A stretch of DNA of 59,023 nt from Algoriphagus sp. (GTDB lineage Bacteria; Bacteroidota; Bacteroidia; Cytophagales; Cyclobacteriaceae). Numbering within the stretch: the stretch's first letter is position 1; each line of letters opens with the position of its first letter. The position numbers and the translations under genes were made by a program. The stretch spans positions 1 through 59,023 of the forward strand of contig NZ_JAQWXX010000026.1 of the NCBI RefSeq assembly GCF_029254265.1, read 5' to 3'. The notes beneath the pieces are model-generated. The model saw nothing but the letters and a program-made list of their open reading frames with translations. It did no database searches and was not told the origin of the DNA. Below are positions 43,920 to 53,301 of the stretch, piece after piece.

Positions 43920-45263
43920 ATGGAATTAAATGCACTGACAGCAGTCACTTCAGTAGATGGTAGATACGCTGGCAAAACTACCCCACTTCGAGCTTATTTT
44001 TCTGAGTTTGCCCTGATCAAATATCGGGTACATGTAGAAGTGGAATACTTCATTGCGCTATGTGAACTTCCTCTGCCTCAACTGAAAGCTTTTGATCATA
44101 GTTTATTTCCGACACTCCGATCTTGGGTTACTGACTTTTCATTGGAAGATGCCCAGAAAATCAAGGACACCGAGAAAGTCACTAATCACGATGTGAAAGC
44201 GGTGGAATATTTTCTGAAAGAGAAATTTGATTCCCTTGGCTTAGATGCATTTAAGGAGTTTATCCATTTTGGACTGACCTCTCAAGACATCAATAATACC
44301 GCTACTCCACTTATGCTGAAAACAGGGCTCCATGAGGAGATTTTCCCTGTCATCGAAGAAGTGATGGAAATCCTACATGATCTTGCTGAGGACTGGAAAG
44401 AGATTCCAATGTTAGCCAAAACCCATGGGCAGCCCGCCTCTCCTACTCGTCTTGGTAAAGAAATCAACGTATTCGTAGCTCGCTTAAAAGGTCAAATGGA
44501 ATTATTGGAACAAGTGCCGTTTTCCGCGAAATTTGGCGGAGCTACTGGGAATATGAACGCACATCATGTGGCTTATCCAAACATTGATTGGAATGGATTC
44601 GCTTTCAATTTTGTGGACAAGTACCTTGGTTTGGAGCGAAGCTACCCAACTACCCAGATCGAGCACTATGATAATCTGGCTGCAATTTTTGATGGATTAA
44701 AACGAATCAACACCATCTTTCTGGACTTGTCCAAAGACGTTTGGCAGTACGTAGCAATGAATTATTTCAAGCAAAAAATCAAGGAAGGGGAAATTGGATC
44801 TTCAGCGATGCCACATAAAGTCAACCCAATTGACTTCGAAAATGCAGAGGGAAATCTTGGAATTGCCAATGCCTTATTGGAGCATTTGGCAGCCAAACTT
44901 CCGATCTCAAGACTTCAACGGGATCTGACAGATAGCACCGTACTTCGAATCATTGGTGTACCGCTTGGTCATATGCTGATTTCATTGGAGTCCTTGAAAA
45001 AAGGGCTGGGAAAATTAGAACTGAATGAAGCTGCAATCCATGCAGATTTGGAGGATAACTGGGCAGTAGTTGCGGAAGCAATCCAAACGATATTACGAAG
45101 AGAGGCTTTTCCAAAACCGTATGAAGCCTTAAAAGACCTCACTCGAACTAACACCAAAATTACTGCAGAATCCATTTCTACTTTCATTTCAGGATTAGCG
45201 GTATCGGATGCGATCAAAGAGGAGCTCCGTAAAATTACACCTTGGAATTATACCGGGATTTGA
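43920..45263 (+). CDS. purB: Adenylosuccinate lyase
   Basis: This 447-residue enzyme of purine synthesis splits SAICAR and adenylosuccinate, releasing fumarate. Family blocks are VTSVDGRYAGKT, FIHFGLTSQDINNTA, MLAKTHGQPASPTRLGKE and the signature loop GSSAMPHKVNPIDFENAEG with the catalytic Ser. It is the E. coli-type (longer) PurB. It stands alone and is closed by a terminator hairpin. Confidence 0.96.
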   Translation: MELNALTAVTSVDGRYAGKTTPLRAYFSEFALIKYRVHVEVEYFIALCELPLPQLKAFDHSLFPTLRSWVTDFSLEDAQKIKDTEKVTNHDVKAVEYFLKEKFDSLGLDAFKEFIHFGLTSQDINNTATPLMLKTGLHEEIFPVIEEVMEILHDLAEDWKEIPMLAKTHGQPASPTRLGKEINVFVARLKGQMELLEQVPFSAKFGGATGNMNAHHVAYPNIDWNGFAFNFVDKYLGLERSYPTTQIEHYDNLAAIFDGLKRINTIFLDLSKDVWQYVAMNYFKQKIKEGEIGSSAMPHKVNPIDFENAEGNLGIANALLEHLAAKLPISRLQRDLTDSTVLRIIGVPLGHMLISLESLKKGLGKLELNEAAIHADLEDNWAVVAEAIQTILRREAFPKPYEALKDLTRTNTKITAESISTFISGLAVSDAIKEELRKITPWNYTGI

Positions 45264-45287
45264 TTTAAAAAAACTTATTTCTTTTGT

Positions 45288-45315
45288 AGGGGCGAAAATC
45301 ATTCGCCCTTTTTTT
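45288..45315. terminator. Rho-independent terminator between purB and ctlX
   Basis: GGGCGAA and TTCGCCC pair around a 5-base loop and are followed by a run of T. It overlaps the stop of the convergent ctlX gene and can serve both directions only weakly on the minus side. Confidence 0.8.
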
Positions 45316-46264
45316 ATTCTCCTTTCGGCAAGAAAATCTCAGCCATCATACATCTGGCGGAGCCTCCACCCAACTTCTCAATTGTAGGAATACTTGGACT
45401 GATGATCGTGGTATATTTTTCAATTAATTGAATCTGCCCAATATTCAGCGAATCTAAAGCTGTCTGAGACATTACGGTAAACTTTTCTCCACCATCATTA
45501 CTGACTTCGAGCATATTCCCGGCAAAGTTGAATTTCTGCTTAGCCAAAATGGGTACAATTTTCTTCCCCGATTCAGCTAATTTCTTTTGGACTTTCAATT
45601 TCTCAGAAGCCTTTGGAATACTATCCAGACAAATCACTGCTAAATCTGTCCCGACATGCATCATTACATTGGTGTGGTAGATTGGAGTCACCTGACCATC
45701 GATTTCCTGAACTGCATTAAATCCGACTACCTCGTAGCCTAAAAGTTTACTTACATAATCCAAAGGAAGTTTATGGGTTCGCTCGGAGTACCCTGCATAT
45801 ATCAACTTCGCTTTATGATCCAGGACCATACTTCCGGTTCCTTCGAGAAACTGCCCATCTTTTTCAAAAAAGCTCAAATCAACAATCTCTCCTACTTTGA
45901 AATTGAGCCGCATCAATTCCTCAATCAAATCCATTCTACGCTCCAACCTTCGATTTGGAGAATACATAGGATACAAGATCAATTTCCCATCTGCATGCGT
46001 GCTAAACCAATTATTAGGAAATACTGCATCTGTCTTTACAGGAGAATTTGTATCCTCAATCACAATCACATTCACGCCCTGATCTCTCAAAAGCGCCACA
46101 AAATCATCAAACTCCTTTCGCGCCAATTCCCGAATCTCCGCAGCATTCCGCTCATCTTTTTGCTGATAGAAGTTATTCTCGGCTGTTTCGGGATTAAAAC
46201 CAAAATTAGCCGGTCTAACCATCAAAATATGCTGGCTAGTCTGTTGATTAGTTTCTGGCTTCAT
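45314..46264 (-). CDS. ctlX: CtlX-type citrulline utilisation hydrolase (guanidine-modifying fold)
   Basis: This 316-residue member of the arginine deiminase-like superfamily begins HILMVRPANFGFNPETAENN. It has DAVFPNNWFSTH (substrate-binding Asp and Asn), a catalytic-His region PIYHTNVMMHVG, and the C-terminal Cys in GGGSARCMMAEIF. The pattern agrees with the CtlX group linked to citrulline use, where the exact reaction is only partly known. The ATG at 46264 lies 17 bases inside the upstream gene, so the two are translationally linked. Confidence 0.82.
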   Translation of the reverse strand: MKPETNQQTSQHILMVRPANFGFNPETAENNFYQQKDERNAAEIRELARKEFDDFVALLRDQGVNVIVIEDTNSPVKTDAVFPNNWFSTHADGKLILYPMYSPNRRLERRMDLIEELMRLNFKVGEIVDLSFFEKDGQFLEGTGSMVLDHKAKLIYAGYSERTHKLPLDYVSKLLGYEVVGFNAVQEIDGQVTPIYHTNVMMHVGTDLAVICLDSIPKASEKLKVQKKLAESGKKIVPILAKQKFNFAGNMLEVSNDGGEKFTVMSQTALDSLNIGQIQLIEKYTTIISPSIPTIEKLGGGSARCMMAEIFLPKGE

Positions 46265-47108
46265 AGCGATAAAGTGTAGGGTTGATATCAAATCGCTTCT
46301 CGCTTATGGTATAGTAAGCCTTTCCGTCAGGCTGGAAACCAATCGCCTCGCCTTGCGGTTCGGGATTATAGATCAGCATTAGAGGTTCTCTAGAAAGCGC
46401 TTGTTCGATGGACTCCCCTGGTTTCCGAGTCCAATAGTAAATATTCAAATAGCTTTTGATCAGAATTTGATTCCCATCAGCAGAGATATCCCCTGCTACC
46501 GAACTGGTAAAATTCAGCTCACCTACTTTTTCCAATTCAAATTCCTCGTCACTGAATCGATCAGCCGGAAGACAATAAATGTTATTTTTTTTATCACGCT
46601 TGGATATGATGTAAATATCCCCTGAAATCGGATCCACCATCAGCGTTTCCGCATCCCGAGCGCCTCCGGGGTAAGTCAATTTGATTCTTTCAGGCTTTTC
46701 CTCAGATTCTGGTTTCAACTTAGTTGGCTCAGGAATTCTATAAATAAACACCTCATCGTGAACTGCGGCATTATCCCCAATTTCTCCGATGTAGATATAG
46801 GATTTACCTCCAGGCCCTGGACCTACCGCGATATCTTCCCAATCCCTGTTTTCCACTTTGTCTAGTTTGATCTCACCTAATTCCTCACCATCGGAATTAA
46901 ACATGTAAACCGAGGATTTCCCTCCACTATCTGTATGGCCATAGAAAATACCGGTATGAACTCGGCTAAAAGCAATGCCGCTTAACTCTTCAAACTTATC
47001 TGCCTTGATTTCTTTGATCGCTTTTGGGCCTAAAAAGGTAGAGTCAAAGTCTTGAGCTACTAATGAATTGGAAAAAAGAAAAAGAAATAAGATTGTTATA
47101 ACTCGCAT
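46248..47108 (-). CDS. Exported beta-propeller-like protein
   Basis: This 286-residue protein has a signal peptide (ITILFLFLFSNSLVAQ). The body contains repeated blade-like motifs: EELSGIAFSRVHTGIFYGHTDSGG, RDWEDIAVGPGPGG, GARDAETLMVDPISGDIYII, VAGDISADGNQILIKSY and EGEAIGFQPDGKAYYTISE-like. This suggests a five- or six-bladed propeller of the SdiA-regulated/esterase-like type. The substrate is unknown. It overlaps ctlX by 17 bases, so both are in one operon. Confidence 0.68.
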   Translation of the reverse strand: MRVITILFLFLFSNSLVAQDFDSTFLGPKAIKEIKADKFEELSGIAFSRVHTGIFYGHTDSGGKSSVYMFNSDGEELGEIKLDKVENRDWEDIAVGPGPGGKSYIYIGEIGDNAAVHDEVFIYRIPEPTKLKPESEEKPERIKLTYPGGARDAETLMVDPISGDIYIISKRDKKNNIYCLPADRFSDEEFELEKVGELNFTSSVAGDISADGNQILIKSYLNIYYWTRKPGESIEQALSREPLMLIYNPEPQGEAIGFQPDGKAYYTISEKRFDINPTLYRYEARN

Positions 47109-47202
47109 TTATGGGACTTTAAGATTTGAAATTACGGAAAAAGCAGGAAATGAATCGATAAATAACCTATTCGGCTTATTTTTAAAGACTAACTCCAACA
47201 AA

Positions 47203-47622
47203 ACGGATCCCCTATTAAAGAAAATGACTTGGAAAGTAGGCTTGAATATTCAGGTCTGAAATTCACCTGAAAAGTTGGATGCTACTCTTCAATCCTGGAT
47301 AAAAAGTGGCCTTATTGATTGTAGTAAAAACCCGGGTTTTCTATTGGGGTTTGTTAAAAGCAGTGAGGAACTCAATGAGATTTTAAAACAGATGTTAGCC
47401 TTTCTTTCTGATGATCAGCAACTCTGGATTGCTTATCCCAAAAAGACAAGCAAGAAGTACAAAGCTACCATCAATCGGGATTCAGGTTGGGGAGAATTGG
47501 AGGCCCATGATTTCGAAGGAGTAAGACAAATCGCTATTGACGAGGACTGGTCAGCACTTCGTTTTCGGAAAATAAAATACATCAAAACAATGAATCGGAA
47601 ATTCAGCACAAAAGATCAGTAG
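47203..47622 (+). pseudogene. Small cytoplasmic protein gene broken by an ACG start and a nonsense codon
   Basis: The frame reads DPLLKKMTWK, then a TGA at 47257-47259, then NSPEKLDATLQSW and GFLLGFVKSSEEL, ending EDWSALRFRKIKYIKTMNRK. As far as I recall, this small Bacteroidota family (about 140 residues, unknown function) normally runs as one piece from an initial (M)(N/D)PLLKK through a leucine-type residue at the position of the TGA, and a change of TTA to TGA would explain it. The codon where the initiator ATG is expected is ACG (47203). A truncated protein could start at the TTG at 47275 (115 residues), but two lesions favour a pseudogene. Confidence 0.65.
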
Positions 47623-47666
47623 GCTTTTCTAGGACTTGAAGTCTGCCTACTGATCACTATTTCTAT

Positions 47667-49949
47667 CTAGATCTTGAAGGGTAATTCATAAATCCGATTT
47701 CCTGTTAATTTATAAACTGCATTAGCCAAAGCTGGAATATAGGGAGGTACAGGGGGCTCTCCTACACCCGTCGGTTTGATCATGCTCGGAACAATATGCA
47801 CGTGAATCTTTCTTGGAGCTTGAGACATCCGTGTAATTTGATATGTATCAAAATTATGCTGTTGGACTTTTCCATCTTCAAAGGTGATGGCGGAAGTCGT
47901 GGCCAAAGAAGTGGCAAATTGTGCTCCTCCTTCAAATTGTGATCTGATTCGATCCGTATTTACTCCGATCCCACAATCCACCGCATAATGAACCTCCGGA
48001 ATACTTAAATTCCCATTTGCATCTTTTTCTACCAAAACGACGCAGGCCACATAGGTCAAGAAACTCTTATGAGCTGCAAATCCAATGGCCTTTCCTGAAT
48101 CTCGATGAGCCTTCCAGTTGGATTTTTGAGCTACTTCTTCGATGACTTTTTTCATTCTTCCGGTATTCCATGGAAAGTCCTCCAGCTTTTCCCCATAGTT
48201 CTCAAAATCACCTTCCATTTCACCTTCAAAAGTCAAATCCTTGTCTTCACCCAAAAGTTGTAAGGCATTTTCAATCGGATCCATCCCTCTGGCATCAGCG
48301 ATTTCATCCATCATGGCATGGATCGCAAAAGCATGGTGAATATTGCTTACCGAGCGAAGCCAGCCAATTCGAGTATGTGCGGTTGATTCATGTGATTCGA
48401 TTCGAATATTTGGCACATCATAGGGAAAATCCCGACATCCCAATTCCATTTCTCCATTCGAAGGGTGTAGTTCAGCAGCGTTAGCCGTGGCTCCAATTGC
48501 CGGGAAAACGGTATGATGATTCCATCCGGTCAATTGATTTGAGCTATCTAAAGTCGCTACGATCCGCTGTGCACTGTGGGAATGGTAATAATCGTGATGA
48601 ATATCATCTTCTCGAGTCCACTGAACACGAATCGGAGTTTTTGCTGCCTTGGAAAGCAAAGCTGCTTCCACCACAAAATCAGGCTTGGATTTTCTTCCAA
48701 ATCCTCCACCCAGCAAGGTGACATTCATTTTAACATTAGGCAATTCGATTCCTAATGCTCCTGCAACTGCTCCCCTAGCCCACTGCGGATGCTGTGTCGG
48801 CGCCCAAATCTCTACACTACCATCTGTCTTGTAGTCCGCGATCGCCGCCATAGGCTCCATAGTAGCATGCGCGTAATAGGGCGCCAGATAGGTTCGATCC
48901 AATACTTTTGTGGCAGAAGATTTTGCTGAATTAAAATCACCTCGAGCTCTTCGTGATTTCCCATTTTTTAGGGTGGACTGAGCCATGTCTTTCAATTGTG
49001 CCGCTGAACTATAAGTCTGATTTGGACCTAAATCCCACTCAATTACTAGCGCATCCCGACCTTTTTTAGCTGCCCAAGTATTTGAAGCAACTACTGCCAA
49101 GCCTTCCAATGGTTTGTCTAGTCCGGGAGGGATCCCAGCCCCTTCTATTTTGACGACTTGGCTCACACCAGGAACAGCCATAGCAGATTTATCGTCATAA
49201 GACACAATCTTAGCCCCAACCACAGGACTTCTAGCAATGACAGCTATTTGCATATTTGGCAGATCTATATCTGCACCAAATTTTGCCTGACCAGTTACGA
49301 TCGCGCGAGCATCATAGATGGCCACATCAGTTCCAATGAGCTTATATTCAGAAAAATCCTTGAGTTTGATACTTTCGGGATCTGGCAATTCCATGGTTTG
49401 AAGTGCTTCGATCAGCTCTCCAAAATCGACTTTCTTCCCACTTTCTTTCAAAAGCACTTGAGAATTTTCAGTAATACATTCGGAAGGATCAACTCCCCAC
49501 TTTGTAGCAGCGGCATTAATCAACATATGTCTGGCGGTAGCTCCTGCTTTTCGCATCGGTTCGTAAAACATCCGAACTGAAAAAGAGCCATCGGTATTTT
49601 GATTGCCGTACTTATCTTCATCTCCTTCTGCTTGCACGATTTTGATTTTGCTCCAATCAGCACCCAACTCATCCGCCATAATCATTGGCAGGGAAGTTCG
49701 GATTCCTGTTCCCATTTCAGATCGATGGGCAATCAGAGTTACTTCATTATCAGAGGTAAGCGAGATATAGACACTGGGTGCAAAAGTGATGGTTTCGCCT
49801 TTAGGTCCTGCGCATTGGAAATTGACTCCCAAAAGGAATCCACCGGCTGTTAAAGAGCTGAATTTTAGAAAATCTCTTCGGGAAGGAACAAAAATCTTTG
49901 ACTGATCTTCCTTGTTTCTATTTTTTAAAAATGGAATAAAATTTTTCAT
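47667..49949 (-). CDS. Molybdopterin-binding subunit, isoquinoline 1-oxidoreductase beta-like
   Basis: This is a 760-residue large subunit of a xanthine-dehydrogenase-family enzyme. It has a twin-arginine export signal (SRRDFLKFSSLTAGGFLLG, residues 23-41), so the complex acts in the periplasm. Typical blocks are GGGFGRKSKPDFVVEAALLS, RSVSNIHHAFAIHAMMDEIA and the C-terminal GVGEPPVPPYIPALANAVY with the likely catalytic Glu. It partners the 2Fe-2S subunit 12 bases upstream, as in IorA/IorB. No cytochrome c subunit is adjacent, so the electron acceptor is unknown. The substrate, an aldehyde or N-heterocycle, cannot be read. Confidence 0.9.
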   Translation of the reverse strand: MKNFIPFLKNRNKEDQSKIFVPSRRDFLKFSSLTAGGFLLGVNFQCAGPKGETITFAPSVYISLTSDNEVTLIAHRSEMGTGIRTSLPMIMADELGADWSKIKIVQAEGDEDKYGNQNTDGSFSVRMFYEPMRKAGATARHMLINAAATKWGVDPSECITENSQVLLKESGKKVDFGELIEALQTMELPDPESIKLKDFSEYKLIGTDVAIYDARAIVTGQAKFGADIDLPNMQIAVIARSPVVGAKIVSYDDKSAMAVPGVSQVVKIEGAGIPPGLDKPLEGLAVVASNTWAAKKGRDALVIEWDLGPNQTYSSAAQLKDMAQSTLKNGKSRRARGDFNSAKSSATKVLDRTYLAPYYAHATMEPMAAIADYKTDGSVEIWAPTQHPQWARGAVAGALGIELPNVKMNVTLLGGGFGRKSKPDFVVEAALLSKAAKTPIRVQWTREDDIHHDYYHSHSAQRIVATLDSSNQLTGWNHHTVFPAIGATANAAELHPSNGEMELGCRDFPYDVPNIRIESHESTAHTRIGWLRSVSNIHHAFAIHAMMDEIADARGMDPIENALQLLGEDKDLTFEGEMEGDFENYGEKLEDFPWNTGRMKKVIEEVAQKSNWKAHRDSGKAIGFAAHKSFLTYVACVVLVEKDANGNLSIPEVHYAVDCGIGVNTDRIRSQFEGGAQFATSLATTSAITFEDGKVQQHNFDTYQITRMSQAPRKIHVHIVPSMIKPTGVGEPPVPPYIPALANAVYKLTGNRIYELPFKI

Positions 49950-49961
49950 AGCTGATAGGGA

Positions 49962-50420
49962 TTACAGGGATTTGGAGGCAGTAAGGATGGCTTCTTTGAT
50001 TCGGTTGTAAGTTCCGCACCTGCAAAGATTCCCTTGCATAGCGGTTTCTATTTCCGAATCAGATGGACTAGAGTTTACTGCCAACAAGGCGGCAGCAGTC
50101 ATGATCTGCCCCCCTTGGCAATAGCCGCATTGAGGCACAACATGTTTTACCCAAGCATCCTGAAGTGGATGATCTCCTTTTTCCGACAGTCCCTCAATCG
50201 TGGTTATTTTCCCATCACCTACTTGAGAAATCGGCAAACTACAGGATCTGACGGCCTGACCATCCAGATGAACCGTGCAAGCCCCGCAAAGTGCCTGACC
50301 GCATCCAAACTTGGTTCCTTTCATTGAGAGTAGATCTCGTAAGACCCAAAGTAGGGGCATATCAGCTTCAGCTTGAACCGAAACTTTCTTTCCATTTATT
50401 GTAATCGCGTATTCCTCCAT
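49962..50420 (-). CDS. 2Fe-2S subunit of the molybdoenzyme, isoquinoline 1-oxidoreductase alpha-like
   Basis: This 152-residue protein has a plant-type 2Fe-2S domain ([17 protein letters not shown]) and a four-helix second cluster domain ([20 protein letters not shown] and [18 protein letters not shown]). It passes electrons from the molybdenum site. It has no export signal of its own and would travel folded with the Tat-targeted large subunit. It is the first gene of the two-gene operon. Confidence 0.93.
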   Translation of the reverse strand: MEEYAITINGKKVSVQAEADMPLLWVLRDLLSMKGTKFGCGQALCGACTVHLDGQAVRSCSLPISQVGDGKITTIEGLSEKGDHPLQDAWVKHVVPQCGYCQGGQIMTAAALLAVNSSPSDSEIETAMQGNLCRCGTYNRIKEAILTASKSL

Positions 50421-50620
50421 GTGTATTTCCTGATTAGTGGCAATAAAAGTTAAAAAAAATAGTCTAAATATCTAAGGAGATAAATCTGTTTTTATCTGCC
50501 AGATGAATCCATGTAGACGATTCGGTAAAAGAAAATTTATTAAGTTAAAAAAATAAGTGCCTGAAAGCGAAACAGAAGTGAGCTTGAACTTAAGGAATCT
50601 AATTTTTTTTCAAAAAGGGA

Positions 50621-50652
50621 TTTGGATTAAATAACTTAGCCTCCTACATTTG
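50621..50652 (+). promoter_or_regulatory. Bacteroidetes-type promoter of tRNA-Asn
   Basis: TTTG at 50621-50624 and TACATTTG at 50645-50652 are separated by 20 bases and match the TTTG / TAnnTTTG consensus of the Bacteroidetes housekeeping sigma factor. The tRNA begins 41 bases after the second box. Confidence 0.75.
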
Positions 50653-50692
50653 CATCACCAATTCGGAAGAAGCTCCGAATGAAACACAAAAT

Positions 50693-50766
50693 TCCTCCTT
50701 AGCTCAGTTGGTTAGAGCATCTGACTGTTAATCAGAGGGTCCAAGGTTCAAGTCCTTGAGGAGGAG
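50693..50766 (+). tRNA. tRNA-Asn (anticodon GTT)
   Basis: All four stems form: acceptor TCCTCCT/AGGAGGA, D-stem GCTC/GAGC, anticodon stem TCTGA/TCAGA with loop CTGTTAA (GTT at 50727-50729), and T-stem CAAGG/CCTTG with loop TTCAAGT. CCA is not encoded. A strong terminator hairpin follows. The gene marks the left edge of an apparent mobile element, whose recombinase reading frame runs antisense into it. Confidence 0.96.
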
Positions 50767-52300
50767 CAAGACTGAATAGGCTGACATTTTTGTCAGCCTT
50801 TTTCATGTTATAGGATTGTAATTCACTGGAAATCAGAAATATTCGAGCAATAAAATCCTTATAGGGAATGGTTCGAACTTCATTATCAGAAAATTCAATT
50901 TTCCCAGAAAAGATTGAACCAACCAACTTTTGTTTGGTCAACCCATCAGCCTCTCTGTAGTACCTTACCAAATCTGGCAAAATCCTTAAACTATCATCAA
51001 ATAGACTTTTAAAGGGAATGAACACAGATTTACAGTTTTCCTCTTCCAATTTTAAAACTTGAATTTCACTTTCTATTTCAATTTTAAGAGCAAGAAAATT
51101 TTGAGAATCTATTTCTTGATCAAAATATTGGTCTTTGAGGAATAAAAGTCTTGAAGACAACTTTTCCATTTTTATCTTTAATTCCTTCTTATCGAAAGCA
51201 CCAGATTCTCTCCTTTTTTCGAGAGCATCTTCAAGTACCTCACTATAAAGACATACTATCTCATTTGGGAATTGTAGCTGTGAAAGGAATCCAATAAAAA
51301 TTTCATCAATTTTTTTAATCGAAAAACGATGTTTGCAATTGCTGATATTGCAGTGATAATAGTGGTATATTTTTTTTGATCTACTAGTTGATCCACTACC
51401 TGTGAATGATCTATTATGATCAATACAATGAATGAAAGATTTAAGTGGATACATCTCAACATTTTGCAATACAGACCTCGGCTTTATTTTCTTACCCTCA
51501 AGAATATCTTGGACCCGATTGAAAGTTTCAACAGTAATTATAGGAGGATGAACACCCCTAACAATTCTTTTAGGCTCATTTTCAGTTGCATGAACCTCAA
51601 TTTGTCCTGTAAAAACAATCCTCTTGAGGAGATAATGAAAGTTAGTTTTACTCATTCTATTCAATTCTAGGAAATACATCTTTCTTAATTCCCCAGCACT
51701 ATATAAGCCTGAAGCCATTTTTTTAAAAATCTCTTGAACTACCAAAGATTGTTTGGGATGTGGGGACAGGATAGATTTCCCTGAATCATTTTTTATTTTC
51801 ATGTAACCGAAAGGAGCATTATACATCCAGTATCCTTCAATCATCCCTCTTCTCATACCCTCTTTAGTTCGTTGAGAAATCTTTTTACTTTCCATCTGAG
51901 CCATATGCATATGGATAGAATTAAGAAAATCACCTTCAATACTCTTGGGGTCTGCGTAAGATTCTGTCATGAAAATCTCAATACCCTTCTTTTTAAATTC
52001 TCTTAATTTACTTGATGCTTCAGGTTCATTTCTGGAAAACCTATCCCATCGAAGACAAAGAATACCTTGAATTTTGCCTTTATTGTTTTTTACAAATTTT
52101 TCAATTTTTAACCATTGAGGACGGTTGAAGTCTTTAAACCCTGTAAAATCCTCTTTATATACATCAATCAGATTATAACCGTTTTGATCGCAATATCTTT
52201 TCAATGCTTCTTCTTGGTACCCTAAGGAAAACCCCTTTTCTGCTTGCTCGTCAGTTGATACCCTACAATAAGCTATTATATTCATTCCTTTATGCTGCAT
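50732..52300 (-). CDS. Large serine recombinase (integrase) of the mobile element
   Basis: This is a 522-residue site-specific recombinase. The resolvase catalytic domain carries the nucleophile in AYCRVSTDEQ and the arginine block RWDRFSRNEP. A recombinase domain follows (APFGYMKIKND...RMSKTNFHYLLKRIVFTGQI). A zinc-ribbon region (FIHCIDHNRSFTGS...YHYYHCNISNCKHRF) precedes a coiled coil with many Leu/Glu and a C-terminal tail. The frame has no stop of its own before the tRNA. The last 24 or so residues (MKKADKNVSL...QGLEPWTL) are encoded by the tRNA terminator and the antisense tRNA, with TGA at 50732. An inner start at 52285 is possible. Confidence 0.9.
   Translation of the reverse strand: MQHKGMNIIAYCRVSTDEQAEKGFSLGYQEEALKRYCDQNGYNLIDVYKEDFTGFKDFNRPQWLKIEKFVKNNKGKIQGILCLRWDRFSRNEPEASSKLREFKKKGIEIFMTESYADPKSIEGDFLNSIHMHMAQMESKKISQRTKEGMRRGMIEGYWMYNAPFGYMKIKNDSGKSILSPHPKQSLVVQEIFKKMASGLYSAGELRKMYFLELNRMSKTNFHYLLKRIVFTGQIEVHATENEPKRIVRGVHPPIITVETFNRVQDILEGKKIKPRSVLQNVEMYPLKSFIHCIDHNRSFTGSGSTSRSKKIYHYYHCNISNCKHRFSIKKIDEIFIGFLSQLQFPNEIVCLYSEVLEDALEKRRESGAFDKKELKIKMEKLSSRLLFLKDQYFDQEIDSQNFLALKIEIESEIQVLKLEEENCKSVFIPFKSLFDDSLRILPDLVRYYREADGLTKQKLVGSIFSGKIEFSDNEVRTIPYKDFIARIFLISSELQSYNMKKADKNVSLFSLAPPQGLEPWTL
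50778..50804 (+). terminator. Terminator of tRNA-Asn
   Basis: AGGCTGACA and TGTCAGCCT form a 9-bp stem with a T4 loop and a T-run. Read on the minus strand the same bases are codons of the recombinase C-terminus, so the hairpin sits inside that reading frame. Confidence 0.85.
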
Positions 52301-52475
52301 ATTTTTGTTTATTAATATTTATACTTTTTGATTCAGTTAATTGATTTTCAAGTATTTCAATCTCTATGAAAACCAATTCTTCGATCCAACTCTTTAATTG
52401 AATCACTTGCTCTCTGGAATACTTTCCTGGGCACCCAGTATTTAATACGTTGTTATATTTTTCTAATGTTATCAT
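52290..52475 (-). CDS. Small protein upstream of the recombinase
   Basis: This is a 61-residue frame from the ATG at 52475 (MITLEKYNNVLNTGCPGKYS), ending KSININKQKYAA with its stop just inside the recombinase gene. The pattern 'KYNxxLN...KYSxEQV...IEELVFIEIE' resembles small ORFs that often precede recombinases in Bacteroidota elements. A longer form starting at 52520 would pass through an 8-bp hairpin (TGCATTTC/GAAATGCA) and is less likely. A regulatory or excision-factor role is possible but unproven. Confidence 0.6.
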   Translation of the reverse strand: MITLEKYNNVLNTGCPGKYSREQVIQLKSWIEELVFIEIEILENQLTESKSININKQKYAA

Positions 52476-52638
52476 TATTTGAATTTCTTTAAGAAATTTT
52501 AGACAAAGCCTACCCAGCATGCATTTCGAGAAGAAATGCAGGTATTTATAAACCAGATATTTATGATTATTTGTTGAGCTTAGTGCTCGTGCTGGTAAAG
52601 ACCTCTTTTATGCTGAAATAGGCCTCATCTAAAAGTCA

Positions 52639-53259
52639 TTATGCTACTTGATCGAAATCCGAATTGCGTACAATAAATTTCCCTTCCTCCAAAATGAAAT
52701 CGTGTCCTCTTAGCCAATTCAGGAAGTAATCCTCAAATCCACAATAGTTAAATATTGGAAATGAATTTTCGTAATATGCGTCTGTTTCGAGTATATGACC
52801 ATCGTTTCGAAAATGCCTTTGGAGTTCAGAAATTTGAATGCGTAAAAAGCCTTTTTTTGCTTTTAATCTTTGAATCCAAGACTCTTCCAGAGAAAATTGT
52901 CTTCTATAAGGATTTTCAGGGTAAGCCAAAAGATATTCATCTTGATCATCAAATTGATAAATCCCTGCACCCATTGCGAATATTTCATCAGGAAGAAATC
53001 CGTCATTAAAGACCAATCCCAAAATTTCCTCAATATTATTCTCAATGAGCAAGCAAGGATAAAACCCCTCGATTAGCTTATCTTTTTCCATCAAGGACTT
53101 GATATGGGCACATAGCAGTAGAGAGAATGTCACCTCTACTCCATCCAGTAGGATGGTTTTTACTTTCCCTTCATAAATCGAATCATCTAGCTGAAGCATT
53201 TTCTTCGGTGATAATTCATCAACATTGTTGATTCTCAGTACTTTTTCTGATTTTTTCAT
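52639..53259 (-). CDS. Hypothetical protein of the mobile element
   Basis: This is a 206-residue acidic, soluble protein (MKKSEKVLRINNVDELSPKK at the start) with no signal peptide, membrane segment or recognised motif. It is rich in Asp, Glu and Phe in the C-terminal half (YFLNWLRGHDFILEEGKF). It lies 42 bases after the polymerase-like gene in the same orientation and could be in one operon with it. The function is unknown. Confidence 0.55.
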   Translation of the reverse strand: MKKSEKVLRINNVDELSPKKMLQLDDSIYEGKVKTILLDGVEVTFSLLLCAHIKSLMEKDKLIEGFYPCLLIENNIEEILGLVFNDGFLPDEIFAMGAGIYQFDDQDEYLLAYPENPYRRQFSLEESWIQRLKAKKGFLRIQISELQRHFRNDGHILETDAYYENSFPIFNYCGFEDYFLNWLRGHDFILEEGKFIVRNSDFDQVA

Positions 53260-53301
53260 TTTTCTTATTGTTTAAATTATTTAATTATTAGTTTGTTTTA
53301 A

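Noticed and set aside
45773..46279. 168-codon plus-strand frame antisense to ctlX
   Set aside because: The residue composition is that of a reversed strand (many Ile, Ser, His, Leu without structure), and ctlX on the other strand has all its motifs.
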